From Clostridium sp. OM02-18AC (GTDB taxonomy: Bacteria > Bacillota > Clostridia > Lachnospirales > Lachnospiraceae), in contig NZ_QULW01000018.1 in assembly GCF_003481825.1 (NCBI RefSeq), positions 27,765-91,764 of the forward strand: a stretch of 64,000 nucleotides of DNA. Direction: 5' to 3'. This document shows, in pieces, positions 43,459-53,004 of this stretch; positions within the stretch are counted from its first letter, which is position 1; each line of letters begins with the position of its first letter. The notes beneath the pieces are model-generated. The model did no database searches and had not been told where the DNA came from. It saw nothing but the letters and a program-made list of their open reading frames with translations. Both the position numbers and the translations under genes were made by a program.

Positions 43459-44492
43459 TGAAATGGTTTGAGGAAGTAAACCTTGCGAGACCAGCCGTGA
43501 TCTGCAGCCGCGTGCGTCTGGTCCGGAACCTGGAAGATTACGCGTTCCCATCCAGATTGACGGAAAAACAGGCAGATGAAATGATCGGACGGCTTGAGGA
43601 CGGCTTAAAGGATCTGGGAAGTGCCGATGGACGTCATTATGAACAGGCAAGACTTCAGGAGTTAAGTGATCTGGACCGCAGGGCACTTCGGGAAAGACGT
43701 GTGTTTAATGCAACGATCGCTTCCGGAAAAGCACCGGCAGGCGTTATGGTATCGGACGATGAGAAAGTGGGAATTGTACTGAATGGTACCGACCATGTCC
43801 GTATCCAGCTGTTTGCATCGGGACTTCATCTGGATGAACTCTGGAAACAGGCAGATCAGATCGATGATTATTTAAATGAGCGTTTTCCCTACGCGTACGA
43901 CGAAAAGTATGGCTATCTGACGTCATTTCCAACCAGTGTCGGAACCGGTCTTCGCGCGTCGGTGGTGCTGCACCTGCCGCTATTGTCCCAGAGCAAGCGG
44001 TTTAATGGCATGGTGACAGAGATGACCCGGTTCGGTGCATCGGTAAAAGGAATGTATGGGGAAGGCGAAGAAAACTGTGGAGCGCTTTTTGAAGTCAGCA
44101 ACCAGAAAACGCTTGGCATGACAGAAAAAGAAATTCTGGATATGGTCGCGAAGGTGGCACTGCAGCTGACAACGCAGGAGGAGCAGATGCGAAAACTTGC
44201 GCTGGATAAAAACCGCACATCCCGGGAGGACGATGCCTGCCGTGCCTATGGTATTTTAAAGTATGCCAGAAAGCTGACCATGAAAGAAGCCATGATTCTT
44301 CTGTCACGCCTTATGGCAGGATGCGCAGACGGGGTAATCCGCATGGAAGAACCCTGTGCCGTGTATCGTCTGATGTTAGGAATCCAGCCGGCAAACCTTC
44401 AGAAACTTTCTACCAGGCCACTGGGAAGGGAAGAACTGGAAATGGCAAGAGCGTCTTACCTGAGGTCGGAACTGCCAAAACTGCTTCCATAA
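43455..44492 (+). CDS. mcsB: McsB-family protein arginine kinase homologue lacking catalytic residues
   Basis: The 345 residues align end to end with McsB. The nucleotide-phosphate arginines SRVRLVRNL and RASVVLHLP and the GEG loop are kept. Residues central to catalysis are not: the NEEDH loop, with the glutamates that hold the guanidinium group, reads NGTDH (Gly111, Thr112), and the reactive cysteine of CPTNVGTG is Phe158 in FPTSVGTG. The Arg of VVRGxYGEG is Lys. Near the end the segment that binds phospho-arginine in Bacillus McsB (RDIRRA) reads differently (about 325-335). The gene is full length, open, coupled to mcsA and followed by clpC, so it is kept under selection. It is probably a pseudokinase or a kinase with altered substrate. 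Confidence 0.85.
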   Translation: MMKWFEEVNLARPAVICSRVRLVRNLEDYAFPSRLTEKQADEMIGRLEDGLKDLGSADGRHYEQARLQELSDLDRRALRERRVFNATIASGKAPAGVMVSDDEKVGIVLNGTDHVRIQLFASGLHLDELWKQADQIDDYLNERFPYAYDEKYGYLTSFPTSVGTGLRASVVLHLPLLSQSKRFNGMVTEMTRFGASVKGMYGEGEENCGALFEVSNQKTLGMTEKEILDMVAKVALQLTTQEEQMRKLALDKNRTSREDDACRAYGILKYARKLTMKEAMILLSRLMAGCADGVIRMEEPCAVYRLMLGIQPANLQKLSTRPLGREELEMARASYLRSELPKLLP

Positions 44493-44600
44493 AAACAGTT
44501 ACAGGATATGGGTTTCTATACTGCAAAAAATTCTGTTGCTGCCTGCGCAATACGTAAACAGTAACAAAGCGATAGATCTAGATACAAGGAGGACCTGAAT

Positions 44601-47069
44601 TTGATAGACAGAAATCGTTTTACGGAACAGGCCTGGAATGCCATTGCGCTGTCTACCCAGGCAGCGAATGAGCTTGGGCATAATTATGTGGGAACAGAGC
44701 ATCTTCTCGTCGGCCTTCTCATGGAGGGGGAAGGCGTCGCTGCAAGAGTCCTGGAGGCAAATGATGTCAAAGCCGAGAAGGTGAAGGAACTGATCAGTCA
44801 GCTGATCTTTCCCAATCAGAATGTTGGGACCATCGGAGAGACAGTATATACTCCGGGTGCAGTGCGGGTGCTGAATCAGAGCTACCGGGAAGCCGTCCGT
44901 TTTAAAGCACCGCTTATCGGAACCGAACATCTGCTGATCGCGATGATCCGGGAAAGTGACTGCGCTGCAGTCCGTCTGCTCAATACCATGGATGTAAGCC
45001 TGCAGAAGCTTTATGTGGATCTGTGCAGTGCCATGGGCGAAGACGGGGCGGACGCGAAGGAAGAACTTCAGTCATCCAGAAGCGGAAAAGACAGCAGTTC
45101 TTCTACACCGGTTTTAAACAGTTTTAGCCGCGATTTGACGAAGCTTGCCAGAGAAGGAAAGCTGGATCCAGTGATCGGACGGGAACAGGAAATCCAGCGC
45201 GTGGTTCAGATTTTAAGCAGAAGAACCAAGAACAATCCATGTCTGATCGGTGAACCTGGTGTCGGTAAGACTGCTGTAGTAGAAGGGCTGGCGCAGATGA
45301 TCGCTGGCGGCAGTGTTCCGGAAACCATTGCGGATAAGCGTGTTATGACGTTAGATCTTTCTGGAATGGTGGCTGGTTCCAAGTACCGCGGAGAGTTTGA
45401 GGAACGCATTAAAAAGGTCATTTCCGAGGTGACAGAAGATGGCAATGTGCTGTTGTTCCTGGATGAGATCCATACGATCATTGGTGCAGGCGGAGCAGAG
45501 GGAGCGATCGATGCTTCCAATATTTTAAAACCGTCCCTTGCGCGCGGAGAGATCCAGCTGATCGGTGCAACGACCAGAGAAGAATATCGCAAATACATCG
45601 AGAAGGATGCAGCACTGGAGCGCCGCTTCCAGCCGGTTGTGGTAGAGGAACCGACGGAAGAACAGTCCATTGAGATCTTAAAGGGACTGCGCTCGAAATA
45701 TGAGGAGCATCACAGAGTTACCATTACCGATGAAGCACTGACTGCAGCCGTGCGTCTTTCCGCGCGCTATATCAGTGACCGCTTCCTTCCGGATAAAGCC
45801 ATTGATTTAATCGATGAAGCAGCTTCCAAAATCCGTCTGACTACCTATGTGGAGCCGGCTGAGATCAAAACCCTGACAGAGGATATTGAAAAACTGGAAA
45901 CGCAGAAGGAGCAGGCAATTAAGGCAGAGGCTTACGAAAAGGCCGGCGATATCAAAAAACGTCAGCAGAAAAAACGGGAAAAAATCGAAAAGATCCGGGA
46001 AAAATGGCAGAAGGAAAAAACATCCAAAAAGCTGATCGTCGGGGAAGGTGAGATTGCGGATGTGGTTTCCGGATGGACGAAGATTCCGGTGCGCAAGCTG
46101 GCAGAAGAGGAATCGGAACGGCTCAGAAAGCTGGAATCCATTCTGCATGAGCGGGTGGTTGGTCAGAAAGAAGCCGTGACGGCAGTTGCGAAAGCAATCC
46201 GCCGCGGAAGAGTCGGTTTAAAAGATCCGAAGCGTCCGATCGGTTCGTTCTTATTCCTGGGACCGACCGGTGTCGGAAAAACAGAGCTTTGCAAGGCTTT
46301 GGCAGAAGCGATGTTCGGTACGGAGAACGCATTGATCCGGGTTGATATGTCGGAGTATATGGAGAAACACAGTGTCTCCAAGATGATCGGGTCCCCGCCA
46401 GGATATGTCGGATATGAGGAAGGCGGTCAGCTCAGCGAAAAAGTGCGGAGGAATCCGTACTCCGTTATTCTGTTCGATGAGATTGAAAAAGCACATCCGG
46501 ATGTATTCAATATTCTGCTTCAGGTGCTGGATGATGGTCACATTACCGATGCCCAGGGCAGGAAGATCGATTTTAAGAATACGGTACTCATCATGACTTC
46601 CAATGCAGGTGCGGAGAACATCATTGCTCCGAAGCGGCTTGGTTTTGCATCCAATGACGATGCGAAGGAACGCTACCGTTTCATGAAAGAGCGTGTCATG
46701 GAAGAAGTCAAGCGAATGTTCAAACCGGAATTTTTGAACCGGATTGACGAGATCATCGTATTCCACCAGCTGTCCCAGGATCATATGAAAGAGATCGTGG
46801 ATATTATGCTGAAAGGCATCTGCAGACGGACCCTGACCCAGATGAACTTAAAGCTGACTGTCGATGACGCTGCAAAAGCGTATCTGGTAGAAAAAGGTTA
46901 CGATGAGAAATATGGTGCACGTCCGCTGCGCCGTGCGATCCAGAATCTTTTAGAGGATGGTCTTGCAGAAGCAGTTCTGGACGGACAGGTAAAAGCAGGC
47001 GACGAGGTGACGGTCACCAAAGGGGAAGAGGGTCTGAAATTTTTATCGGCAGAACTGATAAAAAACTAG
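44601..47069 (+). CDS. clpC: ClpC ATP-dependent protease unfoldase
   Basis: The 822 residues begin at a TTG with AAGGAGG 8 bp upstream. Two N-terminal Clp repeats (1-145), first AAA+ module ([13 protein letters not shown] about 220, [11 protein letters not shown]), the middle coiled-coil with a UVR-like motif ([14 protein letters not shown], about 430-445) that docks McsA/McsB, and second AAA+ module ([13 protein letters not shown] about 560, [11 protein letters not shown]) are all complete. It unfolds substrates for ClpP. It is the last gene of the stress operon. Confidence 0.95.
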   Translation: MIDRNRFTEQAWNAIALSTQAANELGHNYVGTEHLLVGLLMEGEGVAARVLEANDVKAEKVKELISQLIFPNQNVGTIGETVYTPGAVRVLNQSYREAVRFKAPLIGTEHLLIAMIRESDCAAVRLLNTMDVSLQKLYVDLCSAMGEDGADAKEELQSSRSGKDSSSSTPVLNSFSRDLTKLAREGKLDPVIGREQEIQRVVQILSRRTKNNPCLIGEPGVGKTAVVEGLAQMIAGGSVPETIADKRVMTLDLSGMVAGSKYRGEFEERIKKVISEVTEDGNVLLFLDEIHTIIGAGGAEGAIDASNILKPSLARGEIQLIGATTREEYRKYIEKDAALERRFQPVVVEEPTEEQSIEILKGLRSKYEEHHRVTITDEALTAAVRLSARYISDRFLPDKAIDLIDEAASKIRLTTYVEPAEIKTLTEDIEKLETQKEQAIKAEAYEKAGDIKKRQQKKREKIEKIREKWQKEKTSKKLIVGEGEIADVVSGWTKIPVRKLAEEESERLRKLESILHERVVGQKEAVTAVAKAIRRGRVGLKDPKRPIGSFLFLGPTGVGKTELCKALAEAMFGTENALIRVDMSEYMEKHSVSKMIGSPPGYVGYEEGGQLSEKVRRNPYSVILFDEIEKAHPDVFNILLQVLDDGHITDAQGRKIDFKNTVLIMTSNAGAENIIAPKRLGFASNDDAKERYRFMKERVMEEVKRMFKPEFLNRIDEIIVFHQLSQDHMKEIVDIMLKGICRRTLTQMNLKLTVDDAAKAYLVEKGYDEKYGARPLRRAIQNLLEDGLAEAVLDGQVKAGDEVTVTKGEEGLKFLSAELIKN

Positions 47070-47105
47070 ATTAATTTCCATGGTTGTTGTATAATTCTAT
47101 GAGAA

Positions 47106-47162
47106 GTGGCACTGCCGGGCAGTGCCACAAGTTACTGCTCACGCGCTGCGTGTCCGGTAACT
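47106..47162. repeat. Double palindromic element in the leader of the next gene
   Basis: Two hairpins stand back to back: GTGGCACTGCC/GGCAGTGCCAC (47106-47116 with 47118-47128) and AGTTAC...CACGC-GCT-GCGTG...GTAACT (47130-47161). There is no T-run directly after, and a TATAAT (47090-47095) lies just upstream. The form is like a REP-type repeat unit or a structured leader. Confidence 0.5.
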
Positions 47163-47216
47163 GCCGCATTTTTACAACAGCAAAATGCAAAATGAAAATA
47201 CCAGGAGGGCAAACAC

Positions 47217-47630
47217 ATGCCAGTAATCGAATCTTTAATCCGCTCTGAGGCAGATGGAACCATCAGCTTCGGTAATTACAAATTAGACACCAAGAGCAAA
47301 CTTGACAATTTTGAACATGCGGGAGATTTATATAAGATCAAAACCTTTTATGAGATCACAAAATTAGAGCGCAACGGTTCTTTTGTTTATGAGTCTGTGC
47401 CGGGAACTGCAGTGGAGCATTTCTCCGCAAAACACGATGGTGTGGAATTTACCGTATCTGGCGATAAGGACGCACAGATCACCGTACAGCTGGAAGATGA
47501 CACCGAGTATGAGGTTTACGTGGACGGTGTTGCTGTTGGCGGCATGAAGACGAACATGAGCGGCAAGCTTGTTGTAAGCGTAGAGCTGAATGAGGGTGTT
47601 GCCTGCCAGGTGAAGGTTGTAAAGCGTTAA
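47217..47630 (+). CDS. Conserved small protein of unknown function (often mislabelled endosialidase)
   Basis: This 137-residue soluble protein without signal peptide begins MPVIESLIRSEADGTISFGN and seems to be beta-rich throughout (YKIKTFYEITKLERNG, YEVYVDGVAVGGMKTN). I recognise it as a family widespread in Lachnospiraceae and often named endosialidase in databases, but it lacks any visible glycosidase domain and is far too short for one. It lies between clpC and radA, with 28 bp to radA and likely co-transcribed with it. AGGAGG precedes the ATG. Confidence 0.75.
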   Translation: MPVIESLIRSEADGTISFGNYKLDTKSKLDNFEHAGDLYKIKTFYEITKLERNGSFVYESVPGTAVEHFSAKHDGVEFTVSGDKDAQITVQLEDDTEYEVYVDGVAVGGMKTNMSGKLVVSVELNEGVACQVKVVKR

Positions 47631-47658
47631 GACCTGAATCAGGAAGGAAACTACATAT

Positions 47659-49026
47659 ATGGCAAAAGCAAAGACAACCGTATTTTTCTGTAAAGAATGC
47701 GGTTTCGAGTCCAGCAAATGGCTTGGTCAGTGTCCGGCATGCAAGGAATGGAATACCCTGGTGGAAGAACCGGTGGCAAAGAAAACACCTGCCGGTCGTG
47801 TAAGCGCGGTTTCACAACGTGCGATGACAAAGCCTGTCAAACTGGATGAAGTGTCCATAGAAGAACAGGACCGGATCTCTACCGGATATCCGGAACTGGA
47901 CCGTGTACTGGGGAGCGGCATTGTTGCCGGCTCCCTGGTTTTAGTTGGAGGCGATCCGGGTATCGGAAAGTCGACCCTGCTTCTTCAGATGTGCCGGAAC
48001 CTGGCACGGGATGGTCACAGGGTATTGTATATCTCCGGAGAGGAATCCTTAAAACAGATCAAGATGCGTGCCAGCCGCATTGGCACGATCAGCGGAGAAC
48101 TGTTATTTTTATGCGAAACAAACCTGGATACCATCGAGGAGGCAATCCGGGAGACCAAACCGGAAGTTGTGATCATCGATTCCATCCAGACCATGTTCCG
48201 GGAAGATGTGGCATCAGCTCCGGGCAGTGTGAGTCAGGTGCGCGAATCCACGAATGTCCTGATGCAGATCGCAAAAGGCATGGGAATTTCTGTGTTTATT
48301 GTTGGCCATGTGACAAAAGAAGGTGTGGTAGCAGGTCCCCGTGTGCTGGAGCATATGGTGGATACGGTGCTGTATTTTGAGGGAGAGCGCAATGCCTCTT
48401 ACCGGATTTTGCGCGGCGTCAAAAACCGTTTCGGTTCGACCAACGAGATCGGGGTTTTTGAAATGCAGGAGAATGGTCTGGAAGAGGTTGAGAATCCTTC
48501 GGAATATCTGCTGAGCGGAAGACCAGAGGAAGCCTCCGGTGCGGTAGTTGCCTGTTCGATCGAAGGAACCAGGCCGATCCTTCTGGAGGTTCAGGCACTG
48601 GTTACCCAGACGAACTTTGGTATGCCGAGACGGACTGCAGCAGGAACAGACTTTAACCGTGTCAATCTGCTTATGGCAGTTCTGGAAAAGCGCTGCCGCT
48701 ATGAGATGTCCCGTTACGATGCTTATGTGAACATCGCGGGCGGTATGCGGATGAACGAACCGGCCCTGGATTTAGCGATTATCCTGGCGCTGGTGTCAAG
48801 CATGAAAGACAAGCCGGTCAATCCAAAGTGCATTATATTTGGCGAGGTAGGACTGGCTGGAGAGGTGCGTGCGGTATCCCAGGCGGAGCAGCGTGTTCAT
48901 GAAGCAATCAAATTAGGTTTTGAATCCTGCATCCTGCCGCAGGTATCCCTGGATAAAATGAAAAAGACCGACAAGATCACCCTGTACGGAGTCAGCAACG
49001 TGCGGGAGGCAATCCGTCTGATCTGA
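47659..49026 (+). CDS. radA: DNA repair protein RadA
   Basis: This 455-residue RecA-like branch-migration helicase has an N-terminal zinc finger (Cys11, Cys14, Cys25, Cys28), Walker A GGDPGIGKSTLL (about 98), the RadA-specific KNRFGSTNE motif (about 255) and a C-terminal Lon-like domain (from about 290). All elements are kept. It processes recombination intermediates. Confidence 0.95.
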   Translation: MAKAKTTVFFCKECGFESSKWLGQCPACKEWNTLVEEPVAKKTPAGRVSAVSQRAMTKPVKLDEVSIEEQDRISTGYPELDRVLGSGIVAGSLVLVGGDPGIGKSTLLLQMCRNLARDGHRVLYISGEESLKQIKMRASRIGTISGELLFLCETNLDTIEEAIRETKPEVVIIDSIQTMFREDVASAPGSVSQVRESTNVLMQIAKGMGISVFIVGHVTKEGVVAGPRVLEHMVDTVLYFEGERNASYRILRGVKNRFGSTNEIGVFEMQENGLEEVENPSEYLLSGRPEEASGAVVACSIEGTRPILLEVQALVTQTNFGMPRRTAAGTDFNRVNLLMAVLEKRCRYEMSRYDAYVNIAGGMRMNEPALDLAIILALVSSMKDKPVNPKCIIFGEVGLAGEVRAVSQAEQRVHEAIKLGFESCILPQVSLDKMKKTDKITLYGVSNVREAIRLI

Positions 49027-49052
49027 TTCGTTTATCATTCTTATGGTGGAAG

Positions 49053-49094
49053 GCAGAACGCCAGGAATGCATGTTTCTGACGTTCTGTTTTTCG
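49053..49094 (+). terminator. Rho-independent terminator after radA
   Basis: CAGAACG...CAGGAA pairs with TTTCTG...CGTTCTG (about 49054-49067 with 49074-49087) with one mismatch and is followed by TTTTTC. Confidence 0.75.
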
Positions 49095-49152
49095 CATAAA
49101 ATCAGGGTTTCGTATCAAAAATATATTTTTTTCAAAAAAATTAAAAAATTTG

Positions 49153-49181
49153 TTGACAGATACAGGAATCCGTGCTATTAT
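49153..49181 (+). promoter_or_regulatory. Promoter of tRNA-Trp
   Basis: TTGACA (49153-49158), 17 bp, TATTAT (49176-49181) end about 48 bp before the tRNA. Confidence 0.85.
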
Positions 49182-49229
49182 AAATGAGCGTTGAGGGAAA
49201 CGAAAAAAAAAGCTCAACGAAAACAACAT

Positions 49230-49300
49230 AGGGGATTAGTTCAATGGTAGAGCACCGGTCTCCAAAACCGTCGATGGGGGTTCGAGCCCCTCATCCCCTG
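49230..49300 (+). tRNA. tRNA-Trp (anticodon CCA)
   Basis: The 71-nt cloverleaf has acceptor AGGGGAT/ATCCCCT, D-arm GTTC-GAGC, anticodon loop CTCCAAA with CCA, T-arm with GTTCGAG and discriminator G73. The outermost anticodon-stem pair is a C-T mismatch. The CCA tail is not encoded. It is a single tRNA gene with its own promoter and terminator. Confidence 0.95.
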
Positions 49301-49308
49301 CTTGATTT

Positions 49309-49342
49309 AAGCGATAAGGTCGATTGATCTTATCGCTTTTTT
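49309..49342 (+). terminator. Terminator of tRNA-Trp
   Basis: A perfect 10-bp stem AAGCGATAAG/CTTATCGCTT (49309-49318 with 49329-49338) is followed by TTTT. Confidence 0.93.
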
Positions 49343-49392
49343 CGTTTCATAGAGAATTGAGCATATACAAAACGCGATAGGAGGAGTTCAGC

Positions 49393-51753
49393 ATGAGTGC
49401 TGACCAGAAAACAATCCGCATTTCCGTCCGCAACCTTGTAGAATTTGTCATGCGCAGCGGTGATATCGACAATCGCCGGACTTCGGCAGCAGAAAAGGAT
49501 GCCATGCAGGCCGGGAGCCGCATGCACCGGAAAATCCAGAAGCGGCAGGGCGCCGATTACCACGCAGAAGTAGCGATGAAACATATCGTGGAGCAGGAAG
49601 ATTACCGGATTTTGGTGGAAGGCCGCGCAGACGGTGTGATCGAAGCAGTTTCCGGTGTGACCATCGACGAAATCAAATGCGTCTATCTGGATCTTCATCT
49701 GCTGGAGAAACCGGCAATGGTCCATCTGGCGCAGGCCTTCTGCTACGCGTACATGTATTGCTGTGACCATGAACATCTGGGTACGATCACGGTTCAGATC
49801 ACTTATTGCAATCTGGAAACAGAGGAAATCCGCCGCTTCCGGCAGGACAAGAGCAGGGAAGAACTTACCGAATGGTTTGAGGGACTGATCCATGAGTATG
49901 TGAAATGGGCGGAATATTTATACCGGCACACCATGCGGAGAAATGAATCCCTGCGGGATCTGGCATTCCCATATGCATACCGGACCGGCCAGAAAGAACT
50001 GGCTGTGTCTGTGTACCGTGCCCTGATCCGAAAACGCAATCTGTTCATTCAGGCACCGACCGGAATCGGAAAAACACTGTCTGTAGTATATCCGGCATTG
50101 AAATCCATGGGAAATGAAAATGGAGAAAAGCTGTTTTACCTGACAGCCAAAACCATTACACGCAGTGTGGCAGAAACTTGTTTTTCCCTGCTCCGGGAAC
50201 AGGGCATGTGCTTTACAACGGTCACGATCACGGCGAAAGAGAAATTTTGTCCATTGGAAAAGCCAGAATGCAATCCGGATGCATGTCCTTACGCAAAGGG
50301 ACATTTTGACCGGGTGAATGATGCGGTCTATGATATCATTCATGAACAGCATGGAATTACCAGGGATATCATTCTGGAATATGCAAAAAACTACCAGGTC
50401 TGCCCGTTTGAGTTCTGCCTGGATATCAGCAGCTGGGCGGACGGGATTATCTGTGATTATAATTATGTGTTCGATCCCAATGCAAAGCTAAAGCGGTATT
50501 TTGCGGATGGAAACCAGGGGGATTATCTGTTTTTGATCGATGAGGCCCATAATCTGGTAAACCGGGCCAGGGAGATGTTTAGTGCCTGTCTGGTAAAGGA
50601 AGATATTTTGCAGGTAAAGCGGATTATAAAGGCGAAGGCGCCCCGCTTGGAACGTGCGCTGGAACGCTGCAACCGCAATCTGCTGGAATGGAAGCGGGAG
50701 TCAGCCGGATATCAGATTCTGCCGGATGCGAATCTTATGGTATCGAATTTATTAACGGTAATGGGAGAATTTGAGCCGTTTTTTGACGAACACCGGGAGT
50801 TCCCGGAACGTGATATGGTGCTGCAGTTTTATTTCGACCTGCGTCATTTCTTAAATATGTACGATGGACTGGATGATCATTACCGGATCTATACGGAACT
50901 GGGGGCAGATGGAAAATTTTGCCTGTATCTGTTTTGCATTGATCCGTCCCGGTGTTTGAATGCGTGTCTTAAGCAGGGAATTGCCGGTATTTTCTTTTCT
51001 GCCACCATGATTCCCGTGACATACTATAAGAAATTGCTCAGCGGAAATCCAGAGGATTATGCAATTTATGCCAATTCCCCATTTGACGGCAGAAAACGAC
51101 AGATCCTGATTGCAAAGGATGTCAGCAGCCGCTATACCAGGAGAAACCGTACGGAATTTGGAAAAGTGGCAGAGTATATCACCAAACTGGCACACAGTCA
51201 TATCGGAAATTATATGGTGTTCTTTCCTTCCTATAATTATATGGAAGCGGTAGAACAGATCCTGGACGAACAATACGATGGGACGTTTCGATGGCAGATG
51301 CAGACAAACCGCATGACCGAAGAAGAACGGGAACAGTTTCTGGAACAATTTGAAGAGCAGAAAAAACAATCATTTGTGGGGCTTTGTGTACTTGGAGGAA
51401 TCTTTTCAGAGGGAATTGACTTAAAGGCAGAACGTCTGGAAGGAACGATCATTGTAGGCACGGGTCTTCCCATGGTGTGCAGCGAACAGGAAATTCTGAT
51501 GCAGTATTTTGATGAACAGGGGGAAAATGGATACGATTATGCTTATCAGTATCCGGGAATGAACAAGGTATTGCAGGCAGCAGGCCGGGTTATCCGGACA
51601 GCCAAAGACCGGGGCGTGATCCTGCTTTTGGATGACCGGTTTCTGCGAAGAGAGATTCAGGAACTGTTCCCGCGCGAGTGGACCGAGTATGGCATTGTGA
51701 CCCGGGAAACAGTGGACGGGTGGCTTCAAAATTTCTGGGAGACGGTTTCCTGA
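49393..51753 (+). CDS. Cas4-like nuclease fused to an XPD/Rad3-type Fe-S helicase
   Basis: In this 786-residue protein the N-terminal about 190 residues are a PD-(D/E)xK nuclease domain: EGRADGVI supplies the Asp, IDEIKCV the Glu-x-Lys, and LAQAFCYAYMYC a Q-x3-Y-like motif as in Cas4/RecB nucleases. From about 195 it is a DinG/XPD helicase: Walker A APTGIGKTLS, four cysteines of an Fe-S domain (CPLEKPEC, DACPY and VCPFEFC), LIDEAHNL, and the C-terminal motifs FFSATM, GIFSEGIDL and QAAGRVIRTAKDRG. It probably resects or repairs DNA by 5'-3' unwinding and cutting. It stands alone; no CRISPR-Cas genes are nearby. GGAGG precedes the ATG. Confidence 0.87.
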   Translation: MSADQKTIRISVRNLVEFVMRSGDIDNRRTSAAEKDAMQAGSRMHRKIQKRQGADYHAEVAMKHIVEQEDYRILVEGRADGVIEAVSGVTIDEIKCVYLDLHLLEKPAMVHLAQAFCYAYMYCCDHEHLGTITVQITYCNLETEEIRRFRQDKSREELTEWFEGLIHEYVKWAEYLYRHTMRRNESLRDLAFPYAYRTGQKELAVSVYRALIRKRNLFIQAPTGIGKTLSVVYPALKSMGNENGEKLFYLTAKTITRSVAETCFSLLREQGMCFTTVTITAKEKFCPLEKPECNPDACPYAKGHFDRVNDAVYDIIHEQHGITRDIILEYAKNYQVCPFEFCLDISSWADGIICDYNYVFDPNAKLKRYFADGNQGDYLFLIDEAHNLVNRAREMFSACLVKEDILQVKRIIKAKAPRLERALERCNRNLLEWKRESAGYQILPDANLMVSNLLTVMGEFEPFFDEHREFPERDMVLQFYFDLRHFLNMYDGLDDHYRIYTELGADGKFCLYLFCIDPSRCLNACLKQGIAGIFFSATMIPVTYYKKLLSGNPEDYAIYANSPFDGRKRQILIAKDVSSRYTRRNRTEFGKVAEYITKLAHSHIGNYMVFFPSYNYMEAVEQILDEQYDGTFRWQMQTNRMTEEEREQFLEQFEEQKKQSFVGLCVLGGIFSEGIDLKAERLEGTIIVGTGLPMVCSEQEILMQYFDEQGENGYDYAYQYPGMNKVLQAAGRVIRTAKDRGVILLLDDRFLRREIQELFPREWTEYGIVTRETVDGWLQNFWETVS

Positions 51754-51853
51754 TCCGCGGAGTGCTGTATGCTTTGTTTTGCAGAATGCAATTTTTACGA
51801 AACAGACAATTTTCTGTGGAACAAGATCGTTTTATGAAACAGAAATGGAGATG

Positions 51854-52729
51854 CTACAGCATCTCCATAAATTGTTTTGCGGCCTGGGAAATCGGCAGAT
51901 TTTCATTGCTTGCGACAACCAGCTGACGGGTTGGGAGTTCTTCCTCGATCTGAACACGGAAGAGACTGCGCTCATTTTCTGAAATACAGTAATCCGGAAC
52001 AAAAGCGACACCAAGACCAATGCGTGCAAGGTCGATCAGCAGATCGTTGCTGGAAAGTTCAATCTCCGGTACCAGATCCAGCTGATGGCGCTGGAACATG
52101 CTGTGCAGGAATTCGCTGGTAGTGCTCTTGCGGTCCAGCATGAGGATTGGGAATTGCTTTAAGTCTTTCAGACTGACGGTTTTCCCTTTTAATTCCTTAT
52201 ATTCTTCGTTTGCGACAAAGAGATCTTTGAATTCCCGGATGATCCGCACGTTCTGTGTGTTGGAAAGACCGGAGTTCGGATAATTGGTGATGGCAAAATC
52301 GACCTGACCGGACTCCAGAAGCTTTGCACAGGCAATGGATGTCTGATTGGTAACTTTGATATGCACGTTTGGATAGCGGCGGTGGAATTCCTTTAAGTAT
52401 GGAACCAGATAGTAGCGGCAGATGGTGTCGCTGGCTCCGATACGCAGCTGACCGCCGTTTAACGTGTTGGCTTCCAGAAGCTGGTTCTCACCCTGCCGGA
52501 TTAAGTTCATGGCAGGTTCAATATGCTTAAGGAGAATCTCGCCTTCTGGTGTCAGTTGGACTCGTTTTGTGCTGCGGATAAAAAGCGGCTGGTTCAGCTT
52601 CTTTTCCAGAACCTTGATGGATTGGCTGACTGCAGACTGGGAAATAAACAGCTGTTTTGAGGCCTCCGAGAAACTTAAGGTGTTTGCTACGTGGTAAAAT
52701 ACTTTATAAAGTTCATAATTGATATCCAA
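51854..52729 (-). CDS. LysR-family transcriptional regulator
   Basis: The 291 residues begin at a TTG (52729) with AAGGAGG 7 bp upstream. The helix-turn-helix (KQLFISQSAVSQSIKVLE) and the full effector domain, with YYLVPYLKEFHRRYPNV and IGLGVAFVPDYCI, are complete. The type is like CysL/YwfK regulators. It is divergent from two M14-like hydrolase genes, its likely targets. Confidence 0.9.
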   Translation of the reverse strand: MDINYELYKVFYHVANTLSFSEASKQLFISQSAVSQSIKVLEKKLNQPLFIRSTKRVQLTPEGEILLKHIEPAMNLIRQGENQLLEANTLNGGQLRIGASDTICRYYLVPYLKEFHRRYPNVHIKVTNQTSIACAKLLESGQVDFAITNYPNSGLSNTQNVRIIREFKDLFVANEEYKELKGKTVSLKDLKQFPILMLDRKSTTSEFLHSMFQRHQLDLVPEIELSSNDLLIDLARIGLGVAFVPDYCISENERSLFRVQIEEELPTRQLVVASNENLPISQAAKQFMEML

Positions 52730-52800
52730 TATTAGTCCTCCTTATAAAACCATGGCTATTTTATCACGCTGCTGATGGGTTTGTAAAGAGGAAAATCAAA

Positions 52801-52829
52801 TTGACAAGATATGCAAACAGGTGTATAGT
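52801..52829 (+). promoter_or_regulatory. Promoter of the M14-like gene pair
   Basis: TTGACA (52801-52806), 17 bp, TATAGT (52824-52829) begin a leader of about 170 bp with a perfect palindrome TGCACCGGTGCA at 52849-52860. The palindrome may be an operator or a hairpin. Confidence 0.8.
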
Positions 52830-52883
52830 TTCAGTAAATACGCGGATGTGCACCGGTGCATCTGCAATATGTACTGCAAGTAA

Positions 52884-52916
52884 AGGCGCTTGAGATGAAA
52901 TTCAGGCGCCTGTTTT
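52884..52916 (+). terminator. Terminator-like hairpin inside the leader of the M14-like genes
   Basis: AGGCGCTTGA (52884-52893) pairs with TCAGGCGCCT (52902-52911, one G-T pair) and is followed by GTTTT. It lies between the promoter and the first gene, so it is a candidate attenuator. Confidence 0.65.
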
Positions 52917-53004
52917 CTCGGGCGCATAGAACAAAACAGACAAAGAGTCATTCCTGTTTGAACATGCCTGAATAGCAGACAATTTATATAAAGGTGGAAG
53001 AAAC

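Noticed and set aside
44493..44600. Separate promoter or small RNA before clpC
   Set aside because: Only weak matching of short words (CAGTTAC and CAGTAAC) is present; no promoter or terminator could be supported.
47217..47630. Endosialidase function
   Set aside because: A 137-residue protein without a sialidase fold or signal peptide cannot support that name; it is kept as unknown.
49393..51753. CRISPR-Cas locus
   Set aside because: The nuclease part resembles Cas4, but no repeat array and no other cas genes are seen.
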